From assembly GCA_047967505.1 (NCBI GenBank), contig CM106541.1: 64,000 nucleotides of DNA. The stretch is one strand, 5' to 3'. The notes under the pieces were generated by a model. It searched no databases. It worked only from the letters and a program-made list of their open reading frames with translations, and was not told the DNA's origin. Positions within the stretch are counted from its first letter, which is position 1. Every line of letters starts with the position of its first letter. Made by a program: the position numbers and the translations under genes. The stretch is from Dipteris shenzhenensis. Lineage: Eukaryota; Polypodiophyta; Polypodiopsida; Gleicheniales. Shown one piece after another: positions 10,211-20,963 of this stretch.

Positions 10211-12800
10211 TTCCTCCCCCCAGGCAAGGAATGCACAACATTTTCATGCCTGGGACCATCACGCACAAAGAAGGGCTTGAGGTAACACTTGTTGATCACC
10301 TTCTTGCCATATGGCTCATGCAGCTCCTGAACTTGTACAGACCCATTGCTACGTTCCTTGATGACTTTGTATGGACCGATCCACAGTAGAAGGAGCTTTT
10401 TATCCATTTGGTGGTCCAATCTGTTATCAAATCATAGCACAACATCTCCCTCAGCAAAGTTTCTTTTCCATCCCTTGCGAATCTTAGCATTCAAGTGAGT
10501 CTTTTGTCGATTCTTTTAGATCTCTATTTGATGTAGTGCAAGGCATCGGGTTTCATTCAACTTCTCAAGTTGTACGAACCTGGCCTCTACATGTTCATCT
10601 TCTGTCATCCTTTGTTCTTGTGCCAATCTCAAGGCCGGAATCTCTATCTCTAGGTAAAACCGCCTCAGTACCGTACACAACTCAAAAGGAGTGTGACTTG
10701 TAGACGTTTTATGGGTGATGTTGTAAGCCCACATGGCTTTAGTGACCTTCTGATCCTACTAGCTCCTGTACCCTGTCGTCATTTTTCCCATGGATTTACA
10801 AAGGAGGCCATTGGTCCACTCCGTTTGTCCCATGGATGCTGGATAATAGATGCTAGAAGTGCGATGATCAATACCCATGCAATCCATGAGTAACTCCACT
10901 GCTTTATTTAAGAATGGACTCCCATGGTTAGATACTATTTCCATGGGTGTCCCAAACCTTGTGCAGATACGTTCAAATATGAAATTTGAAACTGCCTTAC
11001 CATTTGCAGCAGGGAGGGCGATAGCTTCAGCCCACTTAGTGATACTGAGTGGCTACCAAAAGATACATCTTTTTGTGGGCAGTCATGGGTAGGGGCCCGA
11101 CAAAACCTATTCCCTACTTTTGAAACGGATGGATGGACATGACTGGATGATGTTGCCCAGGACACAAATCCTTCCTACCAAAGAATTGGCATGGTTCACA
11201 AGTTTTGCAATACATAGTGACATCCTTGAACAAGGTCGTCCAATAGTACCTTGCATGTAACATCTTCTTAGTTGTATAGTCACCGGCATAGTGGCCTCCA
11301 CAAAATCCATCATGATAATGCTTGAATACCTTAGGTACTTCATCTACATTAATGGCCCATCTTAGTACCCCATCCATGCACCTTGACGGTACAACACCCC
11401 ATCAAAGAGAGTGTAGCGCTTACTATCTCTACGGATCTTCTTTCTCTCATAGCTAGTACTTTCCGGAGGAAAGGAGAAAGCAGTCAGAAACTTGTAGATA
11501 CCACCATACCATGGATCCCCAACTTCTATGGCCTCTACAAGGGTTACATCGAGGCACTCCTCTAAATTCTTGTAGAATTGCCAACCATTTCGCCAATCGG
11601 ACCATGGGATTTGTTGGTGATTGAAGAACCTGCTTTGCAAGACCATTGCTAGAGATTATAATGAAGGACTTTCTAGCCACATAATGCTTAAATTTCTCAA
11701 TGCAAAACACCAAAGACAAGGCATGCTTGTCAGCCTCAGAATAGCGTTGTTCAGTTTCGAGCAATTATCGCGAAGCAAATCGAACGAGATACATGAACTG
11801 ATCCTCCCCTTGCTGGAGAAGAATACCCGCCAGAGTGTGCTTACCAAACCCAAGATTGATATAAAAAGTCTTTGACCAATCAGGATTGCGTAGAATGGGT
11901 TATGAAGCTAGAGCACTCTTGATTTGTACAAACCCATGATCACAATCCTCATCCCAAGAGAAATCAACCCCATCTTTTAATAGCGTAGTCATGGGTTGTG
12001 TCAAGGCAGCATATTGATCAATGAAGTAGCGATAGTATCTTGCAAGATTGACAAATGAACGTACCTGACGTTTGGTGGTTGGTGGGGAGAGCTTGAGGAT
12101 AGCTTCTACCTTCTCAGGGTCAGGCTTGACACCCTCAGATGAGACAATATGTCCAAGTAACCTCCCTTGAGTGGCTCCAATGGTGCATTTGTCAGGATTG
12201 AGACTACCATTCGCATCATTGACCCTTTGGAAGGCCATCTTAACCTTCATGACGTGCTCCTTACATGCTGAGAATATACAAAAATCATCAAAAAACCACC
12301 TCCAAGAAAACCCCCAAATAAGGAGCAAACACCATCAGCATAAATCTTTGAAAGGTAGCAGGAGCATTGGTGAGGCCAAATGGCATTACTTTGGATGCAA
12401 ACATCCCCCAGGGTGTGGCAAATGTGGTTTTGAACACATCCTCCTCGATAATTCTGATTTGATAAAACCCAGAGTAACCATCGCAAAAAGTATACATCTA
12501 ATGACCACTTACCTTCTTAAGAACGAGGTCTTGAAAGGGAAGAGGTTGACTTGGTGGCCGCATTGAGTTTCTTATAATCAATGCAGACCCGCCACTTGTT
12601 GTTTTTCTTTGGGGTGACTACCACTGGTGAAACCCATTCAGTATTGTGACGGAACAATAAACCTAGCTTTTACAAGCTTCTGCAACTCTGAGTGCAAAGC
12701 GTCAGTCTATGGGGGCCCTACAAAGAAGAGTTCGTAAACAACTCTTATAGCTAACTGTTGACTCTGTGCCAACATGGACTTAGGTAGAACAGAATGTGTG
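10206..12800 (-). pseudogene. Ty3/Gypsy element A pol: RT, RNase H, integrase
   Basis: Reading the minus strand from 12800 down, the order is RT, RNase H, integrase. The RT N-terminal segment is EWV..VVVTPKKN at about 12640. Palm motifs are DGYSGFYQI, FGLTNAPATFQRF and DDFCIFS (12290-12500). RT thumb sequence SSEGVKPDPEKVEAI lies near 12100. RNase H remains include RYSEADKHALSLV (about 11750). The integrase zinc finger has H and C residues near 11330-11190 (YCKTCEPCQFFGR), and the core contains SNHGSPFLNKA and YYPASMGQTEW near 10900. The C-terminal region is LLLWIGPYKVI, just before the stop. Stops and frameshifts are spread throughout. Gag and protease are missing: sequence above about 12770 changes into an LTR-like block in the other orientation. 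Confidence 0.85.
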
Positions 12801-12877
12801 TAGAGTAGCGGCAAAGCTCCGCTTGTATTTGCATAAGGCTAGAAATAATCCCTCTTAGAAATCCAACTTGCATGTTC

Positions 12878-13366
12878 TACATGCAAGTTCTACATGCAAC
12901 TCCTATATGCGAGTTGTACATGTGAGTTCTACATACAAGTTCTACATACAACTCCTACGTGCAACTCCTACATGCGAGTTGTACATGTGAGTTGTACATA
13001 CGAGTTCTACATGCAAGTTCTACATGCGAGTTGTACATGCGAGTTCTACATGCAAGTTCTACATATGACTTCTACATACAACTCCTACATGCAACTCCTA
13101 TATGCGAGTTCTACATGCAAGTTCTACATGCGAGTCCTACATACAACTCCTACATGCAACTCCTACATGCGAGTTGTACATGCAAGTTCTACATGCAAGT
13201 TCTACATACGACTTCTACATACAATTCCTACATGCAACTCCTACATGCGAGTTGTACATGCGAGTTGTACATGCAAGTTCTACATGCGAGTTGTACCTGT
13301 GAGTTCTACATGCAAGTTCTACATACGACTTCTACATGCAACTTCTATATGCAAGTTCTACATGTA
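12878..13366. repeat. 13-bp tandem array, about 37 copies
   Basis: The unit is TACATGCAAGTTC with variants such as TACATGCGAGTTG and TACATGCAACTCC, repeated head to tail with almost no length change. Because 13 is not a multiple of 3 and the unit lacks stops, the + strand is open in more than one frame and yields artificial repeat proteins of 157-158 residues rich in Tyr, Cys and His. These are not genes. The array sits upstream of a TATA box in an LTR-like block. Confidence 0.9.
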
Positions 13367-13419
13367 GAGAGAGAATGTATTACAATTCCTACATGCAGAG
13401 AGAGAAGCTTTCCAACTTG

Positions 13420-13427
13420 TATAAATA
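13420..13427 (+). promoter_or_regulatory. TATA box of + LTR-like block
   Basis: TATAAATA follows the 13-bp array; the inverted copy keeps the same box (GTATAAATAC on the minus strand at 17190-17181). Confidence 0.55.
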
Positions 13428-13555
13428 CCCCATAATGGAATGAATCCCACACTCTTTGGGACATTGTGTTGAGTTCTACTTTGGTATTCCAAGCAATTGT
13501 CTCAAGTATCCATGCTTCCTTGCACTCCATGTCCAAAAGCATGTCCTAACCTTGC

Positions 13556-13700
13556 AACTCCTCCTCCCCTCTCCTCCAACTTTGCAACCCATCCTCTCCC
13601 TCTCCCCCTCCCTCCTCCTCCTCCCTCCTCCTCCTCCTCCTCTCTCCTCCTCCCTTCTCCTCCTCCTCCTCCTCCTCCCTCCTCCTCCTCTTTCCTCTTT
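13556..13700 (+). repeat. (CTC)n polypyrimidine tract
   Basis: An almost pure pyrimidine run of CTCCTC/CTCCCT units. The predicted proline/serine/leucine-rich and arginine/glycine-rich open frames on the two strands are composition artefacts. A shorter purine version lies in the inverted copy near 16982-17055. Confidence 0.85.
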
Positions 13701-13819
13701 CCCCCATGCTCTTACACCTTCTTCCTCTCCCACTCCTATACTCCCCCTAAACCCTTAGTTCCTCAACCCTTAAACTCCATGATCTACGACGGAGATGAGT
13801 TCTCTACTATGTACTCTAC

Positions 13820-14010
13820 CCTAAACCTTGGAAGCTCCTTCTAAACCTTGGAACTCCTTCTAACCCTAGAACCTCCTGCTAAACCTTGGAACCTCCTTCT
13901 AAACCTTGGAACTCCTTCTAACCTTGGAACCTCCTTCTAAACCTTGGAACCTCCTTCTAACCCTGGAACCTCCTTCTAACCCTTAAACTCCTCCTAAACC
14001 CTACAACTCC
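13820..14010 (+). repeat. Minisatellite of about 20-bp units (AACCTTGGAACTCCTTCTA)
   Basis: About nine imperfect copies of CTAAACCTTGGAACTCCTTC follow each other, ending in CCTAAACCCT-like sequence. The unit contains a telomere-like CTAAACC core, but the period is about 20 bp, so this is not telomeric DNA. Confidence 0.8.
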
Positions 14011-14093
14011 CAAGCCTTTATTGCCTCAATCATGATGAAACACGTTCCTTTTACACATGCATGCACTTTGTTTGCTTACCACACTTAAGCCGA

Positions 14094-15060
14094 GCTACAG
14101 TTTGAGAGTTATGACCCATTTTTTACGTTCATTACATATCTATGGACCCTTTCACTAGAGAAAGGGTCCTAGAAGTATGCAAAAACTTAATTTTGATTGT
14201 AGGGTTAGATAGAGAAAAAAATTAAATCACTTTTCCTTTTTACATCTCATCATTCCAAGATATGGTTTGAAAGTTATGAACATTTTTTCATTGCCTCATG
14301 TCTACATGGACCCTTTTGCTAGCAGTCTTGAAGAAATATTATATTTGATTGCATTGTTAGATGGATCACAAAATTAATCACTTTTTCTTTTTATATCTCA
14401 CCAAATTCGAGCTACGATTTGAGGCTTGTCACATATCCACGGACCCTTTCATTGGCAAAAGGGTCCTAGAAGAATGCAAGATACTACTTTTAACTACATC
14501 TTGGCTAAGAAAAAATATCTCCTAGGATCTTTCAAAAAAATTTGTTGCCCAAAGAGTGAATAAACAAAAATTTCATGAGTTTTTAGGCTCTTTAGTAAAA
14601 AATAAGCCCATAGGACCCTTTTGCTAGCAAAACGGTTATTTGAGCTTATTTTGGATGCATTCAAATTGAAAATAAATAAATGAATTTCGGTCTTTAAAAA
14701 GTCCATGAGATTGGATGAAAGGGTCCTATGAGCATTTTTTTGTTGCATTCAAATAAAAAATAAGTCAATAAATTTATTTCTTAAAATGGTCCAAGTGAAG
14801 TTTTAGCCACTGGAAGGGTCCCATGAGCAATTCCTTTTTAATTATTCGAGGCATAATGCAGTAAAAAAAGGCCAAAGGACACTTTTGCTGACCAAATGGT
14901 CCTATGGTCTTTTTCCAAACCATTTTTGATTTAATTTCTTGAGGTTCAATACAACAAAGAAAAAGTCCAGGAGACCCTTTGGCCAACAAAATGGTCCTAT
15001 GGGTATTTTTAAGACCTTAATTTAAGATCAAAGCTCTATGTATTACTAGTAAGCCCTTAT
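14094..15060. repeat. Array of palindromic GGACCCTTT...AAAGGGTCC motifs
   Basis: The first part consists of units of roughly 150 bp, each with an ATCTCATCATTCCAAG..GTTATGAAC region followed by a GGACCCTTT motif. Two near-perfect palindromes can be read at 14144-14169 and 14441-14466. Degenerate versions occur near 14309, 14609, 14718, 14812, 14878 and 14970. No coding potential is recognised. The array begins exactly where the + LTR-like block ends, so it may be the non-coding leader or interior of the same element. Confidence 0.7.
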
Positions 15061-16640
15061 CCATTGCAACTTGCGTCGCTTCTTTTTTGGAGCATCCACA
15101 TCACCCCCCCTTGTGACCTTCACCTCATCATCTCCCCTCCATTAAGGGGAGATATGATAAATGGAGGCGACCTTTCAAAAATCATGGAAAGTTATCATGA
15201 TGATGGTGGTTAACAAAAGTGCTCATAACTCTCTAACCGTAGCTTGGATTGATGAGATGTGAGAATAAAATGTGATGTAATTTTTGTGTATCTGAACGTG
15301 TACTCAAAAAATAAAATTTGGCAACTTTCTAGGATTCTTTCACTAGCAAAATGGTTCATGGAGACATGATATTACATCTTTGGTATATGCTTAAAGGAAT
15401 GTAATTGTGGTATGACAAGAATAACACCATATCTGTAGTGTTTTGTGGTTTGGGTGCACATTCTATGTTTGTGTTGTATTTCTGGTACTACATGGTTCGT
15501 AAGTATTTGTGTGGACCTTGAAGACAAACCTAGAGGGTATGGGGTGGAAGCATCCAAAGGGTGCACAACACCATTTCTCTAGAAAAGAGTATATCATGAA
15601 AGGTCATTGGAATCAAGCTCGGAACTATGAGCTCATGGGGGTTTGAACTTGAGAAAAAGTGATACTAAAAAAGGGACTGGTGCAACCATTACTAAGGAGA
15701 GCCACCAACTGAGCCTTGAAAACACCATCTAAGATGAGAAGAACCATATCCTACATAGAGCTCTAAAGGTTGAGAAAAGTACACAAGGCAGCTCAAGGGT
15801 TGCACTAGGTACTCCCATAGCTAAAATAGCTATAAAATGACTAACCCAAGTAGAGAAGGGGCTCTAGGGATCACCTGTCCTACAAAGTGTCTTAGAACAA
15901 TGCATCAGGGTAGAGAAACCAGTCCAAAGGGACCCAAAATTGGCACAAGAATGTGTAGGATCCTTGTGAGTTTCTCCAACCAACATGTATATTCAAAGCC
16001 AAACATTAACATAGTCATTACAATGAATTTTATCACTCCTAGTTTTAAGTGATACTTTATAGAGGTGTAATTTCTAATTAGCACTCATTGTAGAGTTGTT
16101 ATCAGCACATTTTTAAACCACATAGCTAATTTTAGTGCGCTTGTTACCAATGTGCATGTTAATAGGGTTATTGCTAGCATATTGTTATTAGTAGTGTTAG
16201 TGCTAGCATGTTGTTATTAATAGTGCTTCTCTATTGACCACTATATAGAGATGAAGTGCTAATTAGCCGTACTAGTAGAGTTTTTATAAGTGTTGGCTAT
16301 TCCTAACATGTTGTTTTGATGTTGCTATTGTTGAAATCGGAGCTTATTGCCAATAATGGAACTGCAAGTGCTGCTAGTGACATTGCTACTATTAATAGTG
16401 GATCTTAACATTGGTGGTGTTAACAATGGAACTTAGTAGTGCAAACAATGGAACTATACGCTGACAATAATAGTAGTATTTCTATTGCTACTCATCACCC
16501 ACTCTAAAGTCTCAAGTGTAAACTTAGCACTCGCAATAGAGTGTGAAGTACTATTTAGCACCACAACAGAGTTAACACTATGTAGCACTGTTAGCTCTTT
16601 CCTACGACTTCTGTAGAAAGAGCAAGGTATTCTCACTATG
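15060..16640. other. Non-coding spacer with an inverted copy of the palindromic unit
   Basis: No gene recognised. At about 15205-15370 the ATCTCATC..AGTTATGA unit of the previous array occurs in inverted orientation (CATAACTCTCTAACCGTAGC), followed by a CTTTCACTAGCAAAATGG motif. From 16070 to 16500 there is loose repetition of TGTTATTAGTAGTG and TGCTAGCATG. Open frames at 15837-16052 and 16454-16636 have no recognisable domains. Confidence 0.5.
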
Positions 16641-17219
16641 CAGGGTTCCGAGGCTTTTTGTCACCTACAAATATATTGGGGTTGTCATTTGTAGGATACG
16701 TGTAGCTTAGGACCTCGAGTCGTGTTCCGGTGAGAGACATAGGCTTAAGTGTGGCAATCAAACATAGTGCATGCATGTGTAAAAGGAATGTGTATCATCA
16801 TGGTTGAGGTAATGAAGGCTTTCAACTTCATTAGGGGTTGCAGGGTTTAGGAGGAGTTTAAGGGTTAGAAGGAGGTTCCAAGTGGAGAACTCGTCTCCCT
16901 TGTAGATCATGGAGATTAAGGGTTGAGGAATTAAGGGTTTAGGGGGAGCATAGGAGTGGGAGAGGAAGAAGGTGTAAGAGCATGGGGGAAAGAAGAGAGA
17001 GGAGGGAGGAGGAGGAGGAGGAGGAGGGAGGAGGAGAAGGGAGGAGGAGGAGGAAGAGTTGCAAGGTTAGGACATGCTTTTGGACGTGGAGTCCAAGGAA
17101 GCATGGACACTTGAGACAATTGCTTGGAAGTAGAACGCAACACAATGCCCCAAAGAGTGTGGGATTCATTCCATTATGGGGTATTTATACAAGTTGGAGA
17201 GCTTCTCTCTTTGCATGTA

Positions 17220-17365
17220 GGAATTGTAAGACATTCTCTCTCTACATGTAGAAGTTGCATGTAGGAGTTGCATGTAGAAGTTGCATGTAGGAGTTGCATG
17301 TAGACCTTGCAGGTAGGAGTTGCATGTAGAAGTTGCATGTAGAACTTGCATGTAGAACATGCAAG
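17220..17365. repeat. 13-bp-type array, inverted orientation, copy 1
   Basis: Units of GTAGAAGTTGCAT / GTAGGAGTTGCAT, the reverse complement of the 12878-13366 array with fewer copies. Confidence 0.85.
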
Positions 17366-17759
17366 TTGGATTTCTAAGAGGGAATATTTCTAGCCTTATG
17401 CAAGTACAAGCAAAGCTTTGCCGCTACTCTACACACACATTCTGTTCTACCTAAGTCTATGGCATAGAGACAACATACTCCTGGATCCATTTTATTACCC
17501 ATCCTCGGGTTATGGCTTATCTTTCGAAACTTCTTTTCGCTGGTGCAATGGGATCATCAGCTGCATGGGTGGGGTGTCCGTTCTATCGTGCCTTGCAAAT
17601 AATAGTGATGGCCTTTATAGCAATAGCAACAAAGCTGCAATAACCCTAAGGGGAGGACTACCCATGAGGCATACATATGCAATGAAAGCATCCGTCTTGA
17701 GTGCTAGAAACCCGGCATGTGTAGAGAGATTCTCTCTCTGCATGTAGGAATTGTAAGAC

Positions 17760-18025
17760 ATTCTCTCTCTACATGTAAAAGTTGCATGTAGGAGTTGCAT
17801 GTAGAAGTTGCATGTAGAACTCGCATAAAGTAGTTGCATGTAGAACTCGCATGTAGGAGCTGCATGTAGGAGTTGCATGTAGAACTCGCATCATGTAGGA
17901 GTTACATGTAGAACTTATATGTAGAACTTGCATGTAGAACTCGCATGTAGCAGTTGCATGTAGAACTCGCATGTAGGAGTTGCATGTAGAACTTGCATGT
18001 AGAACTTGCATGTAGAACATACAAG
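17760..18025. repeat. 13-bp-type array, inverted orientation, copy 2
   Basis: The same 13-bp unit family in the duplicated LTR segment, about 20 copies with small insertions. Apparent minus-strand repeat proteins here are artefacts of the period. Confidence 0.85.
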
Positions 18026-18273
18026 TTGAATTTCTAAGAGGGATTATTTCTAACCTTATGCAAGTACAAGCAGAGCTTTGCCGCTACTCTACACACACAT
18101 TCTGTTCTACCTAAGTCCATGGCACAGAGACAACATACTCCTGGATCCATGTTATTACGTGTCCTCGGGTTATGGCTTATCTTCCAACACTTCTTTTGCT
18201 GGTGCGATGGGATCATCAAGTGCATGGGTGGGGTGTCGGTTATGTCGTGCCTTGCAAATAATAGTAATGGCCT

Positions 18274-19167
18274 TTATAGCAATAGCAACAAAGCTGCAAT
18301 AACCCTGAGGGGAGGACTACCCATGAGGCATACATATGCAATGAAAGCATCCGTCCTGAGTGCTATAAACCCGGCATGTGTAGACACCCAGAAGATATTT
18401 TTCTCATCTTCAGATAAGTCTTGGCAAATTATGCGCAGGGTTTTGGTCCCTATGGAATGTTCCCATTTGATTGTTGGATGAGCAGATATGATCCTGATTT
18501 GGAGTTGCTTCCATTGGATAAGCACGCGTGCGTTGAGGTGATCTTCCACTTGTAGAGTAGCCACAAGCTCTTGGTACACCACCATTGTGCATTGTAGTGG
18601 GGCTTCATTGGTGTTGTCTTCCAATGCCTCATTGTTATGCATTAGCAATTGGAGTTCAAGCTTGGAGATGATTATCTTTTGGGAGTGCATCTCATTCATT
18701 TTTTCTTTGTATTGCTGGTAGATGGCTGTATATGCCTCCTTAAGCTTTCTCATTTGCAAGGTGACCTTTGGTTGTTGAGGAATGTCTTCAGTGGTATTGG
18801 ACCATTGGTTCAAGACTTGTGCTTGTGAAGTGCTAGTCTCTTGAGTGGTAGCAAGTTGGTCCTTTAAGATTTTGCATTCCCTTGTAAGCTCGTCAATGCT
18901 GAAGGCACGTACTACCAAAGATTGTTTCATGTCTTCAAGCTTGTCTTTGCAATCCTGGAGCTCTTCTTCTTTGTGAATTAGAATGAGTCGATTTTGTGCC
19001 ACTACCTCCGTCTGTTGAACATGTGCGGATGTTAAGGAGTTATAGTAGGTTTTTAGGATTGCCGTTGCTTGTACTGCTGCTATCAGCTGTGTTTGACTTT
19101 GGTGGAGGTTGGAGGTCACATCCCTCACTGCCTTCTCCTGAGCTTGGAGAGCTTGGTTCATGTGCAA
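18274..19167 (-). CDS. Accessory coiled-coil ORF of Gypsy element C, 297 codons
   Basis: This is the longest uninterrupted frame in the window. It begins MHMNQALQAQEKAV and is dominated by charged and Leu/Gln-rich heptad-like sequence through about residue 245, so a long coiled coil is expected. No enzymatic motif is seen. The last roughly 40 residues (from STHAGF) are encoded inside the LTR, so the authentic product may end differently or the reading into U3 is normal for this element. It lies downstream of the integrase C-terminus on the same strand, a position where several plant Gypsy lineages carry an additional ORF. A start further upstream is likely: related frames continue to 20817 with interruptions. 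Function unknown. Confidence 0.55.
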   Translation of the reverse strand: MHMNQALQAQEKAVRDVTSNLHQSQTQLIAAVQATAILKTYYNSLTSAHVQQTEVVAQNRLILIHKEEELQDCKDKLEDMKQSLVVRAFSIDELTRECKILKDQLATTQETSTSQAQVLNQWSNTTEDIPQQPKVTLQMRKLKEAYTAIYQQYKEKMNEMHSQKIIISKLELQLLMHNNEALEDNTNEAPLQCTMVVYQELVATLQVEDHLNARVLIQWKQLQIRIISAHPTIKWEHSIGTKTLRIICQDLSEDEKNIFWVSTHAGFIALRTDAFIAYVCLMGSPPLRVIAALLLLL

Positions 19168-19481
19168 TTCTTCTACCTCCTTTTCATCTATCTGCGCTCA
19201 AAGTGCCTTGACCTCTATGGCGATTGCCTAGAATTGGTCTTTGATTTTTGTTGCAATCTATCTGTCCAATTCTCTTGCATATTCTTCCTTGGCCAAGCTA
19301 GTGAATAGTTCTGACATTTGGATCATTTGGCTAGCTTGATGTTGGAGAATGACAGACGGTGATGAGGTCTGGTGATATTGCTGATCAAGTGGTGCCCATG
19401 TAGCCATCCCGATGATTCTGTAGTACTTGGGGGAGGTTGTTCCAATGGTATTTCAGTTCCTTGTGTACAATAGTCATACTG

Positions 19482-20817
19482 TTAATCTGGCACTAGCTCC
19501 CCTTGTGGCTCATTGATGACTAGCATGGTGTCGATGGGCGGTTCTAGTGATAATGTAGCTTCGGGCTCTAGTGCTGATCTTTCCTCAAGTTCTAGTGTCG
19601 ATCTTGCTTGTGGCTCTGGTAGCTGCTGTTGTTGGAGATATATTGCTTGCAATTTGCATCGACATGTGGCATCTTGCGGGGCAATTCCTGAATCACGACC
19701 TCTAGAATAGGTATTTCTTCTAAGACATTTGCACTTATCAATGTGATAGTAGGAGAAGTTGGTGACGGCTCCCATATTGGTGAGAAGGGTATGTCCAACT
19801 CCTCAATTGGTTTTGGTGATTGGGGCAAAGTCATTTCTCTTTCTTGTAGTACTTTTTTGATGATTATAGCTAATAAGTGTGGAATTTTACATTTTTGGCT
19901 TGAAGAACCATCTAGTTTCTTTGTAAAGAAGATGACTAAGTGCTAGACCCAGTCTTGTTTTAGTTTCCTACTTAGCAAAACAAATGTGCAGAGTCAAACG
20001 GATCGAGTCTTGCCGCACTTAACCCCCAGGATTGTGGATAGGAATTGTGCTGCTTCCTTGAGGTGATGGTTAAGGATTGTGTGAAGCAATATGCCGTCCC
20101 TATGGAACAGTGTACGCTTGGTGAGGAGAGACGGTACTTTGAGAAACTTTGCATCAGTAGGCCATTTAGGGTATTTAGCACCTTGTGTTGGCAGTGAGAA
20201 AGCCCTTTGAATGACTGTACTATCGAGGATAATGTTTAGTGGGCTCTGATGTACAGTTTTTGTACCGTACTTGCCAACATTTTGCATAGTTGGAGTGGTA
20301 AGAATGGAGAAAGTCCTTGATGTATATGGTCATTGTAGGACTGTCCTTCAAAGATTTTAGGCTCTCATGCAAACTTCCTAGACCCCTTTGCTCTAAGTAA
20401 GATATTGCTTCTTGGGAAAGAGCATATGTCGATGTGGGTGGCCAAACAAGTTCCAGTGACTGGCCCTCGTCAATGGCTGTGTAGGCTGGTGGTGACTGGG
20501 GTGGCATTTGTTCTTCTTGGTCATGCACTGAATCCTCTTTGGAGATATTGCTCTAGACCACAAATGCATGTGGTCGCCATAGTTGAGAGGATGTAGATGG
20601 CTGTGAACTCTGGAGGGGGTCTCGTGGTTGAGGCGGTGGGCTCTTTTTGCGCATCCTCTTTAGTGGTGGCATCTTTTCTGAACCTGCATCCATGTGCATG
20701 TGGTGTACCATTGATCATTAGATTGGTTGGCATGCCAGTATGACCTTTTTGTGTGTGTGAGAGAGATCTTATATTTATACATGCTTTGAGAGTGTGGAAT
20801 GAAAGTGAGTGGTACAA
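19482..20817 (-). pseudogene. Upstream part of the element C accessory ORF, interrupted
   Basis: Minus-strand frames starting at 20817 (MYHSLSF..), 20528 (MHDQEEQMPPQ..), 20287, 19834 and 19775 follow one another in different frames. Their composition is rich in Pro, Gln and Glu with no known domain. The simplest reading is one long post-pol ORF, with its N-terminus near 20817 and the coiled coil at the end, now broken by several stops and frameshifts. Segments such as LPEPQARSTLELEER near 19600 are low complexity. I cannot tie it to a named family. Confidence 0.45.
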
Positions 20818-20963
20818 TTATTCATGCAATCATCTATGTGTCTAAGCGAAAGCGTGTGAGTGCACATGACATAGTAGCTAGGTAGGGACTAACTATATGC
20901 TTTTTTTGTTGCTGGGATTTTCATAGGGCAGTTAGAACTCAAGCATCACTTCTGAGCCCTAGG

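Larger units (their letters stand above)
12765..14093 (+). mobile_element. LTR-like block, + orientation, inverted copy of 16741-17475
   Basis: From CCTAAGTC/GAACAGAATGTG near 12765 to CTTAAGCC at 14093, this block matches the reverse complement of 16741-17475. Shared landmarks are the AAATCCAACTTGCATGTTC segment, the 13-bp array, the TATA box, the ACTCTTTGGG segment, the CT-rich tract and the terminal GTGGCAATCAAAC/GCTTACCACACTTAAGCC region. It has the order of an LTR: upstream repeats, TATA at 13420, pyrimidine-rich leader. The left end is truncated relative to the other copy and abuts the Gypsy A RT relic. Confidence 0.65.
16640..18386 (-). mobile_element. LTR of Gypsy element C, with 660-bp internal duplication
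   Basis: On the minus strand this follows the accessory ORF of element C. It probably starts with TGTCTACACATGCC at 18386. A segment of about 660 bp is present twice: the landmarks ACTCCTGGATCC at about 18140 and 17480, the GGGGAGGACTACCC segment, and the 13-bp-type repeats at 18020-17760 and 17360-17220. The TATA box (GTATAAATAC, 17190-17181) and leader then run toward about 16700. The last 735 bp match the inverted block at 12765-14093. The right-hand LTR end is not fixed precisely. Confidence 0.65.

Noticed and set aside
12894-13435. Two + strand frames of 157-158 codons rich in Tyr/Cys/His that look like a repeat protein
   Set aside because: They arise because a 13-bp DNA repeat lacks stops in all frames. 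The DNA lies in an LTR-like block and the peptide changes register between frames.
13456-13844. Proline-rich protein on + and arginine-rich protein on - at the CTC tract
   Set aside because: Low-complexity trinucleotide repeat; both strands are open for the same reason.
13980-14010. Interstitial telomere repeat (CTAAACCCT-like words)
   Set aside because: The words occur within a roughly 20-bp minisatellite and do not follow a 7-bp period.
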